From contig CM071570.1 in NCBI GenBank assembly GCA_036426205.1, forward strand, positions 5,372,717 through 5,436,716: 64,000 nucleotides of DNA, in the 5' to 3' direction. Below, one piece after another: positions 22,581-33,014 of the stretch (its first letter is position 1; every line of letters starts with the position of its first letter). The position numbers and the translations under genes were made by a program. The notes below the pieces were generated by a model. That model saw only the letters and a list, made by a program, of their open reading frames with translations. It ran no database searches and was not told the DNA's origin. Origin of the DNA: Ascaphus truei (lineage: Eukaryota > Chordata > Amphibia > Anura > Ascaphidae).

Positions 22581-22917
22581 CAACGTATTGAATAAGGATT
22601 GGAAATAAAGAATCGCTAACGTCCAAAAAATGCACCATCAGCTCACCAAGTGGAGGACTAAAAAAGTTTAATAAGACTACATAAAATAGAAAATGGGGAC
22701 AAACAAAAAACTATTAGTTTTTTGTTTGTCCCCATTTTCTATTTTATGTAGTCTTATTAAACTTTTTTAGCCCTCCACTTGGTGAGCTGATGGTGCATTT
22801 TTTGGACGTTAGCGATTCNNNNNNNNNNNNNNNNNNNNNNNNNNNNNNNNNNNNNNNNNNNNNNNNNNNGATTCTTTATTTCAATCCTTATTCAATACGT
22901 TGGTGTTTAAATAGTCC
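22581..22917. repeat. Long inverted repeat spanning the gap
   Basis: The left arm (22581 to about 22715) is the reverse complement of the right arm (about 22717 to 22918, with the N run inside). The arms include CAACGTATTGAATAAGG, CGCTAACGTCCAAAAAATGC, ACCATCAGCTCACCAAGTGG and GACAAACAAAAAAC. The axis is CTATTAG. One arm reads GTGGAGGACT where the other reads GTGGAGGGCT, nearly the only difference. Confidence 0.85.
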
Positions 22918-23600
22918 CTGAATGTTGTGATGTAAGATTGGTGTGTGTGGTGTTTGTGTGTGTGCGTTGTATTATGTATATATGAAATATAAATTTGTAA
23001 AGAGCCCACAGTGTATACAGTGCTTTACAAAAGGTGTGTGTGGAGTGGGAGTGTATATCAATGGTTTGGGTAGGTGTGGAAATGTAAGAGGCTGTAGCAT
23101 TTCTAAAGTGTGTGTGTAGTACTAGTTGGTCCCTATTGGTATATAAGGATGGAATTAATAGAGTATTTGTATGTGTAAGAGACAGCTGTGGTGCATTCAT
23201 ATAGCCGCAGTAAGTTAACATGGCTCTCTTAGCAATCAAGGGAAGAGTGTTCTCTCGTGTGTCGTAGGACTCATAAAACTTCGACTCGGTTTTAATGTAA
23301 CAATCTCTAAGTGTCCGAACAGTTGCATAAATTTGAATTCATGCAACGTCTCTCTTTCGGTGTTTAAGCTTACCTTTGAGTATATATATATTATTAACTT
23401 ATCAATGCACTGGTTTCTTAAATAGATTCCCTTGCATAAGCACAAACAGACATAATACAAAATACATAAGTCTGCACTTCTTCAGAGTGGCTTTATTATA
23501 ACAATAGGATACAACAATAAGTGAAAAAGCACAAAGAAAATGGTATGTGTTGCCAAGCCCCATCTAAAGGATTAGTGACAGACGAGCAGTGCATCATCCT
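22680..23600. repeat. First copy of a direct duplication of about 0.9 kb (indel-rich)
   Basis: From GACTACATAAAATAG at 22676 to CAGTGCATCATCCT at 23600 this matches 23702-24581. Differences are mostly single-base insertions or deletions (for example GGTGTTTAAATAG against GGTGTTAAATAG; CCGAACAG against CCCGAACAG). It holds a minus-strand poly(A)-like CTTTATTATAAC near 23490. Confidence 0.85.
22819..22869. other. Assembly gap, 51 N
   Basis: The bases on both sides overlap: the left side ends AGCGATTC and the right side begins GATTCTTTATT. The parallel copy at 23842 reads AGCGATTCTTTATT without interruption, so no sequence seems to be missing. Confidence 0.95.
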
Positions 23601-23697
23601 TTACATGGGTATTGTCTTTACATGGTTGTTGCTCCATTTCTGAATGTGCAGTAAAAATGTACACAGAGCAACTATATATAATATGTCATGGCTCTGA

Positions 23698-24581
23698 TAA
23701 TAAGACTACATAAAATAGAAAATGGGGACAAACAAAAAACTAATAGTTTTTTGTTTGTCCCCATTTTCTATTTTATGTAGTCTTATTAAACTTTTTTAGC
23801 CCTCCACTTGGTGAGCTGATGGTGCATTTTTTGGACGTTAGCGATTCTTTATTTTCAATCCTTATTCAATACGTTGGTGTTAAATAGTCCCTGAATGTTA
23901 GTGATGTAAGATTGTGTGTGTGTGTGTTTGTGTGTGTGCGTGTATATATGTATATATGTAAATATAAATTTGTAAAGAGCCCACAGTGTATACAGTGCTT
24001 TACAAAAGGTGTGTGTGGAGTGGGAGTGTATATCAATGGTTTGGGTAGGTGTGGAAATGTAAGAGGCTGTAGCATTTCTAAAAGTGTGTGTAGATACTAT
24101 GTGGTCCCTATTGGTATATAAGGATGGAATTACATAGAGTATTTGTATGTGTAAGAGACAGCTGTGTGTGCATTCATATAGCGCAGTAAGTATAGACATG
24201 GCCTTTAGCACTCAAGGGAAGAGTGTTCTCTCGTGTCAGTAGTGACTCATAAAACTTCGGACTCGGTTTAAGCAATCTCTAAGTGTCCCGAACAGTTGCA
24301 TAAATTTGAATTCATGCAACCGTCTCTCTTTCGGTGTTCTAAGCTTACCTTTGAGTATATATATATATTATTAACTTATCAATGCACTTGGTTTCCTTAA
24401 ATAGATTCCCTTGCATAAGCACAACAGACATAAATACAAAATACATAAGTCTGCACTTCTTCAGAGTGGCTTTATTATAACAATCAGGATACAACAATAA
24501 GTGAAAAGCCAAAGAAAACTGTATGTGTTTGCCAAGCCCTCATCTAAAGGATTAGTGACAGACAGAGCAGTGCATCATCCT
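23698..24581. repeat. Second copy of the 0.9-kb duplication
   Basis: The copy begins abruptly in the middle of the foldback at TAATAAGACTAC and includes a complete 90-bp palindrome with axis CTAATAG. It then follows the first copy to CATCATCCT. It looks cleaner than the first copy in homopolymers and short repeats. Open frames on the minus strand here are repeats of GTGT/CACA type and not genes. Confidence 0.85.
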
Positions 24582-25459
24582 ACATTTATTCCACGTGCTC
24601 ATCACATGCTACAAATGTACAGAAACATAATAAACCAGATCTGATGAACCCTGACACACATGACTCATCAAGCTCAATAGGGCGTATGTGTGGTAAACCA
24701 CAAGACGAAAGAGTCAACAATGCTCTTCTTGTGAGGGCGACACAGCAGTTTTTTGGTACGCACGAATTGTATTTTCCACGGAAGATTAAAAGAGACTAGA
24801 GCAGAAGTCACAGCTGGGCACGGAGTGTTACATCTTCTCATTTTCCAATGAAATGGCGGGTCTTGTGGTTACTTCTCTTGCTTTCCCTGATTTTCAGTGA
24901 ATTGAAGAAGTGGTAACTACAGGGTATATAGGCTAAGAAGAACCAGTTACAAATAAACAATACATGTCATGGTATACAGTATGCATGTGTTGGTTCTGTG
25001 AATGGAGATATGTCTACACTGGAATTGAGTATTTTTTTCTGCACTCCAGGTCCACAAACGTGGGGGTGGGAAAGGCTCTATCTGCCAGGCAGGGGGGTTC
25101 AATTCTCTTTTTGCGGGCTTTCCTCCCTCTTGGTTTCATTGTTACCACCTCTCTTATCTCATCCTTCTCTGGCACTTTCCCTGGAACGGGACCTTGTTTT
25201 TTCTATGGATAAATATGGCCTAATATTAATTTCGTAGCCTGTAGTCCCCACACATAATGTCGATTTTCTTTGTAAATGTTTTATATAAGTTTTATTTTAT
25301 ACTTCGTGGTCACCCTGTGAATTTCTAGTGAAATGAATGAATTTAATAAAAATGTCCCAGGCACAATTTTTATGGGAAAATATAGAATTTTCGTGTAAGC
25401 ATTCGCATAAAAAGAAAGAAATCTGGTTCCCTGTCAAAGAAATATAATGTTATTGGTTG
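24582..25459. other. No feature recognised
   Basis: Two overlapping frames around 24964-25237 lack any motif. Otherwise AT-rich spacer. Confidence 0.25.
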
Positions 25460-25675
25460 TTTATAGCACTGCTAGTTTTACATAGCCATTTTGCAGACAC
25501 AGTCCGTGCCCTGTAGAGTTTACAATCTATAATTTTGGTGCCTGAGGCACAGGGAGATAAAGTGACTTGCCCAAGATCACAAGGAGCTACACTGGGAATT
25601 GAACCAGCTTCCCCTGCTGCAAACTCAGTGCCAGTCAGTGTCTTTACTTACTGAGCCGCTCCTTCTCAAATATAT
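25460..25675 (+). mobile_element. SINE-like element with MIR/CORE-type motif
   Basis: Contains TTTATAGCACTGC, GTAGAGTTTACAATCTATAA, then GAGATAAAGTGACTTGCCCA and GAATTGAACCAGC, and ends with CTTACTGAGCCGCTCCTTCT. Order and motifs match the copy at 18500-18750. Confidence 0.6.
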
Positions 25676-25779
25676 TTTATTAAAATAGAACATTTCATGA
25701 TTTAGAGACCATGGATCATTATGTATTGATATTAATTACTGATAGCCACATTGGTCAATGCAAGCCTAAGATGATGGTT

Positions 25780-25801
25780 GGGGGGGGGGGGGGGGGGGGG
25801 G
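25780..25801 (+). repeat. Poly(G) run of 22
   Basis: Uninterrupted G22 followed by TTGGAAG. Length in the true genome is uncertain because such runs are hard to sequence. Confidence 0.9.
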
Positions 25802-25937
25802 TTGGAAGAACCTAACTACCCCCCAACCCCTGGAGCACCTATCTTCCTTCTACTCCCCTATGAAACTACTGCTAATATTTAAATCATTTCTCCACATTAC
25901 ACGTCTTAAAGGTTTATTAGCTAGCATCTATGGCATT

Positions 25938-25941
25938 TAAT

Positions 25942-26007
<66 letters not shown>

Positions 26008-26010
26008 TAT
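25938..26010. repeat. (AT)n microsatellite
   Basis: About 70 bp of alternating AT with two interrupting C bases. Confidence 0.95.
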
Positions 26011-26569
26011 ACTGTACACAATTTTCTTGTATGGTAGTTTGAAGGGGTGCACTGTAGACGGATTACCATTAGAGTAGTTGTATATTTATATATATTGCCA
26101 TTCAAGTAATTATCGTATGAATTCACTGAGATACCTGGTATCAGAGGTTACGACATTGCAATACTTTTTATCTGACCAGCATACATATTGCATCTCAAGC
26201 AGCAAAACATGAAAAATCCTGTTTTTTTTTTCCAAATAAATCAGTTCTGTAGAATTAGATAATACTGTCTACATGAACTCCTAATGCCATTTTTAATGAT
26301 TTTATTTAATGTACTGATCATCCGTTGGTTGCTACAGCAACCCATTTGGAAAATCATATCCACTTCCTCTTTGGAAACAGGCTCTCACACACCTACATTT
26401 TTTAGCTCTGCCCTTTGGCAACTAAGTATCACAAACAGATCTGTTGGTGTGTTCCAAACAGCAGACTGTCTATTACTCTGAAAGCTTTAACAATAATGTG
26501 TTACACTTAGTAATATAATGTTACATATCAGCTGCAGCATGTCACAGACTGCAGCACAGTTAGAAGGCA
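26011..26569. other. No feature recognised
   Basis: AT-rich; no supported feature. Confidence 0.25.
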
Positions 26570-27440
26570 GACATTTCGTTAGGCACACAACCAGGATTGT
26601 TACAGATTTTGAAGAGGCAGAGGCCCCAGCATGGGGTCGTAGGCTCCTTAAGGGCTGCGACGTCCTGATTGGCGTGAGCTGAGGGGTCGGATAACCCCCC
26701 TTCCCCCACGGATTGGGAAGGCTGCTTGTCCCCTCCCATCTAGGGGGAGGGGGGTGAGAGGGCATAAAAAGAGGGTCCCTGGGGGGAAGAGTCAGAGCGA
26801 ACGGAATTCCCACCCACCCATCCCCAATGTTTTGCTATTGTATTGAGCTGTTGGAATGTTATATTAACATGATTTTGTATCACACAGGAGCAGTTTGTCT
26901 CCTCGTCACAGCGGAGCTGCCGCGCCAGCCAAGCTCAGGAGACGGAGAACGGGCGAGGACTTTAGGGTCCGCCTGTCAGCTGGAGCCCCTAGAACAGCGC
27001 GGCAGGCTGGAGACTCCGGCTGTAGGGCCGGGCCGGCCTATGCCCAATTAACGCTGGTAAAAGGCTGGGCGCCAGCTTTAGGGCTGACCCTAGGGGCGGG
27101 AGGGGGAGGGAAGCAGACCAACATTGGCTGATAAGGATCTCCCCCTCCCATTTTACAGTGCTTTGGGCGGGGGGAGGGAGCGGGCCAATTGCAGGCTGCC
27201 TGGCAAGGATCTCCCCCATGCACATGCTACGGGCGGGGGGAGGGGACGTGGCCAATTGCTGGCTGTCTGGGCAAGAATCTCCCCCCCATTTCGCATGGAT
27301 CATGCTGGGCTGGCGGGCAGGCTGTTGGATTTTAACAGCGGGTGTTAAAATAAAGCTGACCTTTTCTTCCAACCTTGTGTGGTGTGGCGTTATTTGGTTT
27401 AGCGATACAAAGGAGGGGCGGCGCTTAAAGCCTTTAATAA
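26570..27440 (+). mobile_element. GC-rich LTR or leader-like block of a retroelement
   Basis: A sharply bounded GC-rich block in AT-rich DNA. GGGCATAAAAAGAGGGTCC (TATA-like, near 26762) begins a putative transcript; GGTGTTAAAATAAAGCTGAC (AATAAA near 27349) followed by GT-rich TTGTGTGGTGTGGCG could end it. Frames on both strands are composition artefacts. The layout fits a terminal repeat plus leader of an LTR or tyrosine-recombinase element, but I see no coding domain beside it. Confidence 0.4.
27085..27310 (+). repeat. About 70-bp tandem repeat, three copies
   Basis: Units are anchored by AAGGATCTCCCC at 27133 and 27205 and AAGAATCTCCCC at 27273, each followed by GGGCGGGGGGAGGG and GGCCAATTGC. 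CCAAT boxes and GC boxes recur once per unit, so the array could act as a promoter-like module of the surrounding element. Confidence 0.8.
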
Positions 27441-28584
27441 CAGGAGCCCCAAACGATTGCCAGCTGAGGTTAACATGGAGAATTATACATGGTCACGGGC
27501 TTTACATATAACAATAAGAAAAAGAGAAAAAAACGCGGGAAAGTAGTATTGCTGTTTTAATTGAATCCTGTGAAATCACACAGGTTTATAACAAGGGTGA
27601 TTTCAAAATACTGTAAGTGTGACATTATGTGTCAGGTTTTGTTGGTTCAATTACAAGTTATACAGCTTGTAAAAGACAGCAGAACTATCATCACACAACA
27701 TGCAAATCCTCCTAAAAGCAACTCTTGGGTGGAGAAAAGTTAAAAATAGCTTGCCAGATTAAAATACTGTTTTTAGTAGAAGTGAAAAACCCCCGTTGAA
27801 TTCTTCTGCAAAGCATCAGTTCCACGGACTTTAATCTATGATGGTCAAGCACCGACATGTTTATATCGTCATTGGTCACTCACATATATTTCGTTGCATG
27901 TCAGTTTTTGCTCTGTAATAAATGTCCATTCTATATAAATATTGGAATTAATAGCTGCCCAGTCAGTTGATACATTGTTGCTTTATTCTTCTGCAGCAAA
28001 ATAATGGTTAGTCTTCATTTTAGTTCAATATTACTTAGAAGCAATGCTGGTAGAGGAACACAATGTAAATTGAATAAGTACAATAGGCGCAGATGCATAC
28101 TACACCAGACAAGGTTTCTGTACTGGGAGGCTAAATCTAAGGCTTGTAGCGACAGCAGAGTCAACAGAATGTAAGTACTGTATGTGAAGGTATAATGCAA
28201 AATTTCATCAGGCACCATTTAAACAATTGCCCAATGTCACGTGTTACCAAGCAGAAATGGGAGTAATACAGCCTGCTATCTCTGGGTGGTGTATAGGAAG
28301 GGGCATGGTTTGGAGATCAACCAACAACCCCACCAGGCAGGATTCAGACCCCAAGAACAAGACTCCAGAGGATTTTTGGGAAGGAAATACGGGATAGTCA
28401 CTAATGAAAAAGCTTTACCACACTCAAAGCACTTTTGAGAAAGTTAGGTCGACATTTCAATCTTTTTTATTACTCAGAAACACAAAAATGATTCTAGGAT
28501 TAACCCCTTTGTTAGGTGTGTCTAGCTCAAGTCGCCAGTATAAATACACTCTGTATGCATGCATGGCTGCACCCACAGCATATC
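27441..28584. other. No feature recognised
   Basis: AT-rich; frames to 73 codons without motifs. Confidence 0.25.
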
Positions 28585-28765
28585 ACCATGAACCATGTGA
28601 TGTCTTCCCTTTTCTAGGTATGTGACATAACCTTAAAGGGAGAGAAGCCTATGTTACCTGATTGGTTGTGCTTCCCTCCCTTTAAGGTGATATCACATCA
28701 CCCAAAATAGGGAAGGCATCACATGGTACACCCACCAATCGGATTGGTGGACGAACCATGTGATT
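28585..28765. repeat. Imperfect foldback (MITE-like)
   Basis: ACCATGTGATGTCTTCCCTT and CCTTAAAGGGAG on the left are mirrored by CCTCCCTTTAAGG and GGGAAGGCATCACATGGT on the right, around an axis near 28668. Next to it, CCACCAATCGGATTGGTGG (28732-28750) is a perfect 9-bp-arm palindrome, and GAACCATGTGAT recurs once more at 28755. No target duplication was resolved. Confidence 0.6.
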
Positions 28766-29539
28766 TCATCAAGTTTGATAGAGAAATCATCCTCTGCCAA
28801 CATGATGCCTGTTATTTTTATATTAGTCCACAGGACCACATTAACGTTTGTCTTTTATATTTACTCACATACACTTTTGGTATCTTACTACCGTTGAGTT
28901 TGGGATGTCCTCCTCACATTACAACCCGAGTGTAGCTGGTATCTGCATAGCTGCCCCATGCACTGCCCGTTACAGTAACAGTCCCATGGTCCTTAGCCCC
29001 ACACACCTTCTATATTATTGGACCAGTGAGCGCACGCACCTGGGGGGCTTCTCTGACTTCTCTCCTTCTATGGAGTGACCCTCTGGCTTACTGTAGATAT
29101 TTCTTTGTTAAGCACAAAATGGGCAATAGTGAGAAAAAGGTGGAAAAGGTGAAAAATAGAATCAAAGTTCCAGTGATAAAAAAATATGCATTTCAGTGAG
29201 GGTCTGTGCACTCACATACAGTAAGGTTTTAGGACCTTGTGGCAGGTGTTTTAAGAAGCATCCAAGATGTCTCGTTTCCCGTCTTGCTTCAAACTCAAAA
29301 TAAAGAGAGGCACGACATCATGTAGCACCTACAAAATGTGTGTAGTGCAAAAAATGTTAAATACAACCATCTCACTCACATTTTGTAAGATAAAAATTTG
29401 CACTTAGCGTGGCAAAGCCCACAGCTGGAAGTAGGAACACCGCAACCGTTATCTGGCTCCGACCTCAGGACTCAGATCTCCCGACTCTCACCGGCATCTG
29501 CCGTTTTCTCAGTATTGCACCTTTGTGCTCTCCACCAAA
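28766..29539. other. No feature recognised
   Basis: No supported feature. Confidence 0.25.
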
Positions 29540-29547
29540 CTATAGAG

Positions 29548-29885
29548 CAGGGGTGCGCCAACTGGGGGGTGCGAGATTTCTTTGGGGGGGGGGGGGGGCG
29601 ACCAAGGTGGTTACAGAGATCCCGCGCTCTTCCCCAAAGCATTTAAATTAAATGCCGGGGAGCGCATGCATGAGGCCTCTGTAACTCACTTTCCTGCTCT
29701 CCAACGGCTTCGGGAGATGCGTCGCATGGCAATGCGACGTCAATTGACGCTGCAAGGTCATGTGACGTGACATCACATGACCCCACTGCGTCATTTGATG
29801 CCTGATACCAGGTGGGGGGGGGGCGGGTGCAAGCACTGAGGTTGAGCAGGCAGGGGGGCGCAGGGACAACGTTTGCACACCCCTG
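29548..29885. mobile_element. hAT-like MITE, 338 bp, exact 8-bp target duplication
   Basis: Target duplication CTATAGAG lies at 29540-29547 and 29886-29893. The ends are CAGGGGTGCGCCAAC and the inverted TTTGCACACCCCTG. An 8-bp duplication with CAGGGG termini is typical of hAT elements. It contains a G15 run, TGACGT-rich short palindromes and no transposase. It is a close relative of 33670-34047. It sits at the edge of a CR1 copy. Confidence 0.85.
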
Positions 29886-29894
29886 CTATAGAGT

Positions 29895-30935
29895 ACCCAT
29901 ACTTATCCTATACCCTATACTAGCATTTACAGTATCCACAGTATACTGATCCAGGGGAAGGCAAGCACAAAATCCCAGAGAAACTTTATCCAATGTCTAA
30001 TAAGGGGAAAAATAAATTCATTCCTGACTAAATAATGGCAATCAGATTTCTCCCTAGATCAACATCCTTCCCATGTTTACTTATTTGGTATATTCCTGTA
30101 TACCTTTCCTTTCTAAGGCCCATGGTTAAGGGAAGAGCGCTGAGCAGCGCTGACGCTCATGCTCTCCTGCTCAAGCAGGAACTTTTTAGTGTCCCTGCAT
30201 GAGCGTCAGCGTGCGCGCTTGTAAAGCCGTGTGGGAGCCGGGCGGGAGGCGGGGCTAGTGCTCCACATCACGGCGCAGACGTCACGGACTGCCATTGACT
30301 TTTGGCAGTCACGTGACGGGCCCTCCGCTTCCCTCAGCGTCAAAATGTAAACTTGCCTGTCTCCTGCATTTCCACACGCCTCCACACGCATGCGGAAGCG
30401 GCTCCTAAAGCCGCGCTGATTACAGATGCAGGGGTTAAATGCATCTGCTCAGCGCGGCTCAGCACGGCTCAGCACGGTCTTTTTGACCATGGTCCTGGCC
30501 TAAAAAAGATGTCCAACCTTTTTTTGAAGATATCTACTGTATCTGCCATCACAGTCTCCATGGGTAATGAATTCCACATTGTAACTGCCCTTACTGTAAA
30601 TAACCCTTTCCTTTGTTGCTGATGAAATCTCTTTTGCTCCCACCTAGAAGTATGACCCCATGTCGTTTGTACTGCCTGTGGGATGAAGAGTTCTTTTGAA
30701 AGCTCCTTGTATTGACCCTAAATATAAAATGCCTCTCCTCATAAGTTAGAATGTCCATCCCCTTTATTAATTTGGTGGCTCTTCTCTGCACTCTCTCTAG
30801 TTCCAGAATGTCTTTTCTATGGACTGGTGTCCAGAACTGTACTCCATATTCAAGGTGTTGTCTTACTAATGCTTTATACAGTGGCATAATTATGTGCACC
30901 TCCCTTCCAGCCATACCCTGTTTTGAAAAGTTCAT
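29895..30935 (-). mobile_element. CR1 LINE 3' part, interrupted by a TIR element
   Basis: On the minus strand a frame at 30935-30591 encodes the end of a CR1 RT: PLYKALVRQHLEYGVQFWTP, ILELERVQRRATKLIKGMD, LTYEERHF. The 3' UTR (30116 down to about 29895) contains the TCCCTAGATCAACATCCTTC segment shared with the copies at 37985 and 49565. The copy is 5'-truncated and split by the insertion at 30117-30500. Confidence 0.85.
30117..30500. mobile_element. Harbinger-like MITE inside CR1, TAA target duplication
   Basis: The CR1 sequence CTTTCTAAAAAGATG (intact at 49842) is split into CTTTCTAA and TAAAAAAGATG, so TAA is duplicated (30114-30116, 30501-30503). The ends GGCCCATGGTT and inverted ACCATGGTCCTGGCC form short imperfect TIRs. 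The interior is CpG-rich with several hairpins (AGCGCTGAGCAGCGCT near 30135) and no transposase. Confidence 0.7.
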
Positions 30936-31241
30936 CGGGAAAAAACAATCAAATAATTATCACTGCCACCTAGATGTCAAAGTAAAGCGACAAGTTGTGG
31001 TTGTACAGTGTGATTTCTTACCGTGGTTGAACAAAAACCCACAGAGGGGATAGAGAAGAAAAGGGCCCCTTATAAATGGTGCACAACCTATGTTTGTATG
31101 TGCCACTTGTAGTGCTACTAGTGTAGTTGGGTTTTTGGTCATGTGCCTCCCCCCTGTTCCTTTAGGTTGCACCCACTGAGGCCACACCGTATATGATCTA
31201 CTTAAAATGTTTTGCTGAAGCGGTGGTTTCGTCTAAGTTTA
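30936..31241. other. No feature recognised
   Basis: No supported feature. Confidence 0.25.
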
Positions 31242-31586
31242 CAGTGGCGGCCGAGCTGAGTCTTCAGCGGCCGCCACCGCAATCCGCGTCCAGACGTGGC
31301 TGGGTCCCGCCGCGTGCCGCGCAGCACTGATGCACGGTCACGCGTGCCAGGGAGCGTGCGCGTGTGGCTCGCGTGCCCAGGGTTCACCCGAAGGTGGTGG
31401 CGGGGTAAGGGGGGATGTGGCAGCAGAGGGGGACCCCGGGGGACCTGGAGAAGAGGGGCAGAGCGGAGCCAGAGGTCGCGAGGGGAGGGGAAGGATGCGG
31501 GGAAGATGCGGCTGGCGCTCGGCTAAGTTCGGCGCCAAGCCGCGGGACAAGACGGGTAAGCGTTAGAGTGAAGCTGGCCGCAGCAG
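31242..31586. mobile_element. CpG-rich TIR element with TA target duplication
   Basis: TA at 31240-31241 and 31587-31588 brackets ends CAGTGGCGGCCGAGCT and, inverted, CTGCTGCGGCCAGCT. Just inside the left end GTGGCGGCCG is repeated in inverse as CGGCCGCCAC, so the end itself can fold. GC content far exceeds the flanks. The left end is 12 of 14 identical to that of 56761-57120, hence one family. No transposase is encoded; superfamily unassigned. Confidence 0.6.
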
Positions 31587-32090
31587 TATATACAGAGTTG
31601 TTACCGTGGTGACCTATTTGTTTCCACTTTATATATTTAATTTCTCTGAAAAGCAAATTGTTGAAAAATGTACTACAATTTGCAAAATAATACATTTAAC
31701 GATTTGTATGAAGAATCCGGTCAATTAGTTGTACCTTTTTAATTTTTCATTATCCCGTCAAAAAAAATTATTCCAAGATGGGCTGTAGCAATTTGGCTGG
31801 AACTTCTGGCAGACCTAAGTTAGGATGACAGAAAGGTGGCCTCAAAAGTGATCATAATCGGTCACGGCCTTTGGCCTGTGGAGAGAACACAAACAAAAAC
31901 ACAAACACAACCAAAGTTGCTCATCCAATGAGCCTGCCAGTGTGAGACAGAAATAATGTAGATTGGCTGAAAGGAAAAAGCATACAGTATATGGTTATGG
32001 TATTTATATCCAACGTTATAAGCCATCATTTCTTCTGGTAAATACTCATTACTAGCTGAGAGACCCGGCGTTGTCCGTGAGTTAAATTTC
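31587..32090. other. No feature recognised
   Basis: AT-rich spacer ahead of the satellite block. Confidence 0.25.
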
Positions 32091-32097
32091 CCGCTAG

Positions 32098-32262
32098 GAG
32101 GAGGGGGGGGGGGCAGTGGACAGGAAGGGGTGGGACCAGTGGACAGGAGGGGGGGGAAAGTGGACAGGAGGGGGGGGGCAAGTGGACAGGAGGGGGGGAA
32201 AGTGGACGAGGGGAGGGACAGGGGACAGGAGGGGGGGGGACAGTGGACAGGAGGGGGGGTTG
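32098..32262 (+). repeat. G-rich minisatellite, about 22-24 bp units
   Basis: Repeated GTGGACAGGAGGGGGGG with variable G-run lengths, about seven units. Multiple G-runs of four or more could form G-quadruplexes on the plus strand. Confidence 0.85.
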
Positions 32263-32372
32263 CTTAAAATATCGGTCCCTCCTCTCCACTCCCCCTGTAT
32301 GTTTCTCCGCTCCCCCCTCTCTCTCGGCTCCTCCCCCCCATGCGCAGCTCCGGTCCTCACCCTACAGTGTCT

Positions 32373-32411
32373 TACACACACACAGTGTCCCACACACACA
32401 CACACACAGTG

Positions 32412-32448
<37 letters not shown>

Positions 32449-32465
32449 GTCCACACACACAAACT
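32373..32465 (+). repeat. (CA)n microsatellite with CACAGTGTC interruptions
   Basis: About 90 bp of CA repeats with three AGTGTCC/ACCCTGTC interruptions. Confidence 0.95.
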
Positions 32466-32539
32466 GACACACAGATATGTCACCTCTCCTTCCGGGCGCC
32501 GCCATCATAGGCACTCGGGCTCGAGGAGCGCAGGTGAGG

Positions 32540-32870
32540 ACGCTGCCAGGAGGCTGGGAGGGTAGGGAAGGAGGAGGGGAGGGAGCGGGGAGGAAGGGGA
32601 AGGAGTGAGGTGACTGAGGCCGGGGAAGGAGGTGAGTGAGAGGCGGGGGAGGGATGGGTGAATGAGAGCGGGGAGGGAGGTGAGTGAGCGCCGGTGAGGG
32701 TGGTGAGTGAGAGCCGGGGAGGGGGTGAGTGAGAACCGGGAGGGAGGGGAGGGACTGAGCGCTGGGGAGGTAGGTGACTGAGCACCGGGGTGGGAGGTAG
32801 GTGATGAGCGCGGGGAGGGAGGTGACAGCGCGGGGAGGGAGGTGACTGAGCGCAGGGAGGAAGGTGAGTG
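32540..32870 (+). repeat. Purine-rich minisatellite
   Basis: Imperfect units of about 24 bp around GGGGAGGGAGGTGAGTGAGCG. Strong purine/pyrimidine strand asymmetry explains the long proline- and serine-rich frame on the minus strand, which is not a gene. Confidence 0.85.
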
Positions 32871-32904
32871 TTGATGGGGTGGAGAGGAAAGAGAGAGAAG
32901 AGTG

Positions 32905-32931
32905 GTGTGTGTGTGGTGGTGTGGTGTGTGT

Positions 32932-33007
<76 letters not shown>

Positions 33008-33014
33008 TGTGTGG
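32905..33014 (+). repeat. (GT)n microsatellite
   Basis: About 110 bp of GT repeats with GG interruptions. It is complementary to the (CA)n tract 500 bp upstream. Confidence 0.95.

Noticed and set aside
22907..24211. Two related minus-strand proteins with TNTHTH text
   Set aside because: They come from the duplicated non-coding segment with GTGT repeats; frames differ because of indels.
25560..25620. tRNA-like GAATTGAACCAGC box
   Set aside because: It belongs to a SINE-like core; no cloverleaf could be drawn.
31242..31586. CpG-island promoter with a first exon and donor GACGGGTAAGCG at 31550
   Set aside because: The block is exactly bounded by TA and inverted termini, which fits a DNA element better; no coding motif or second exon was seen.
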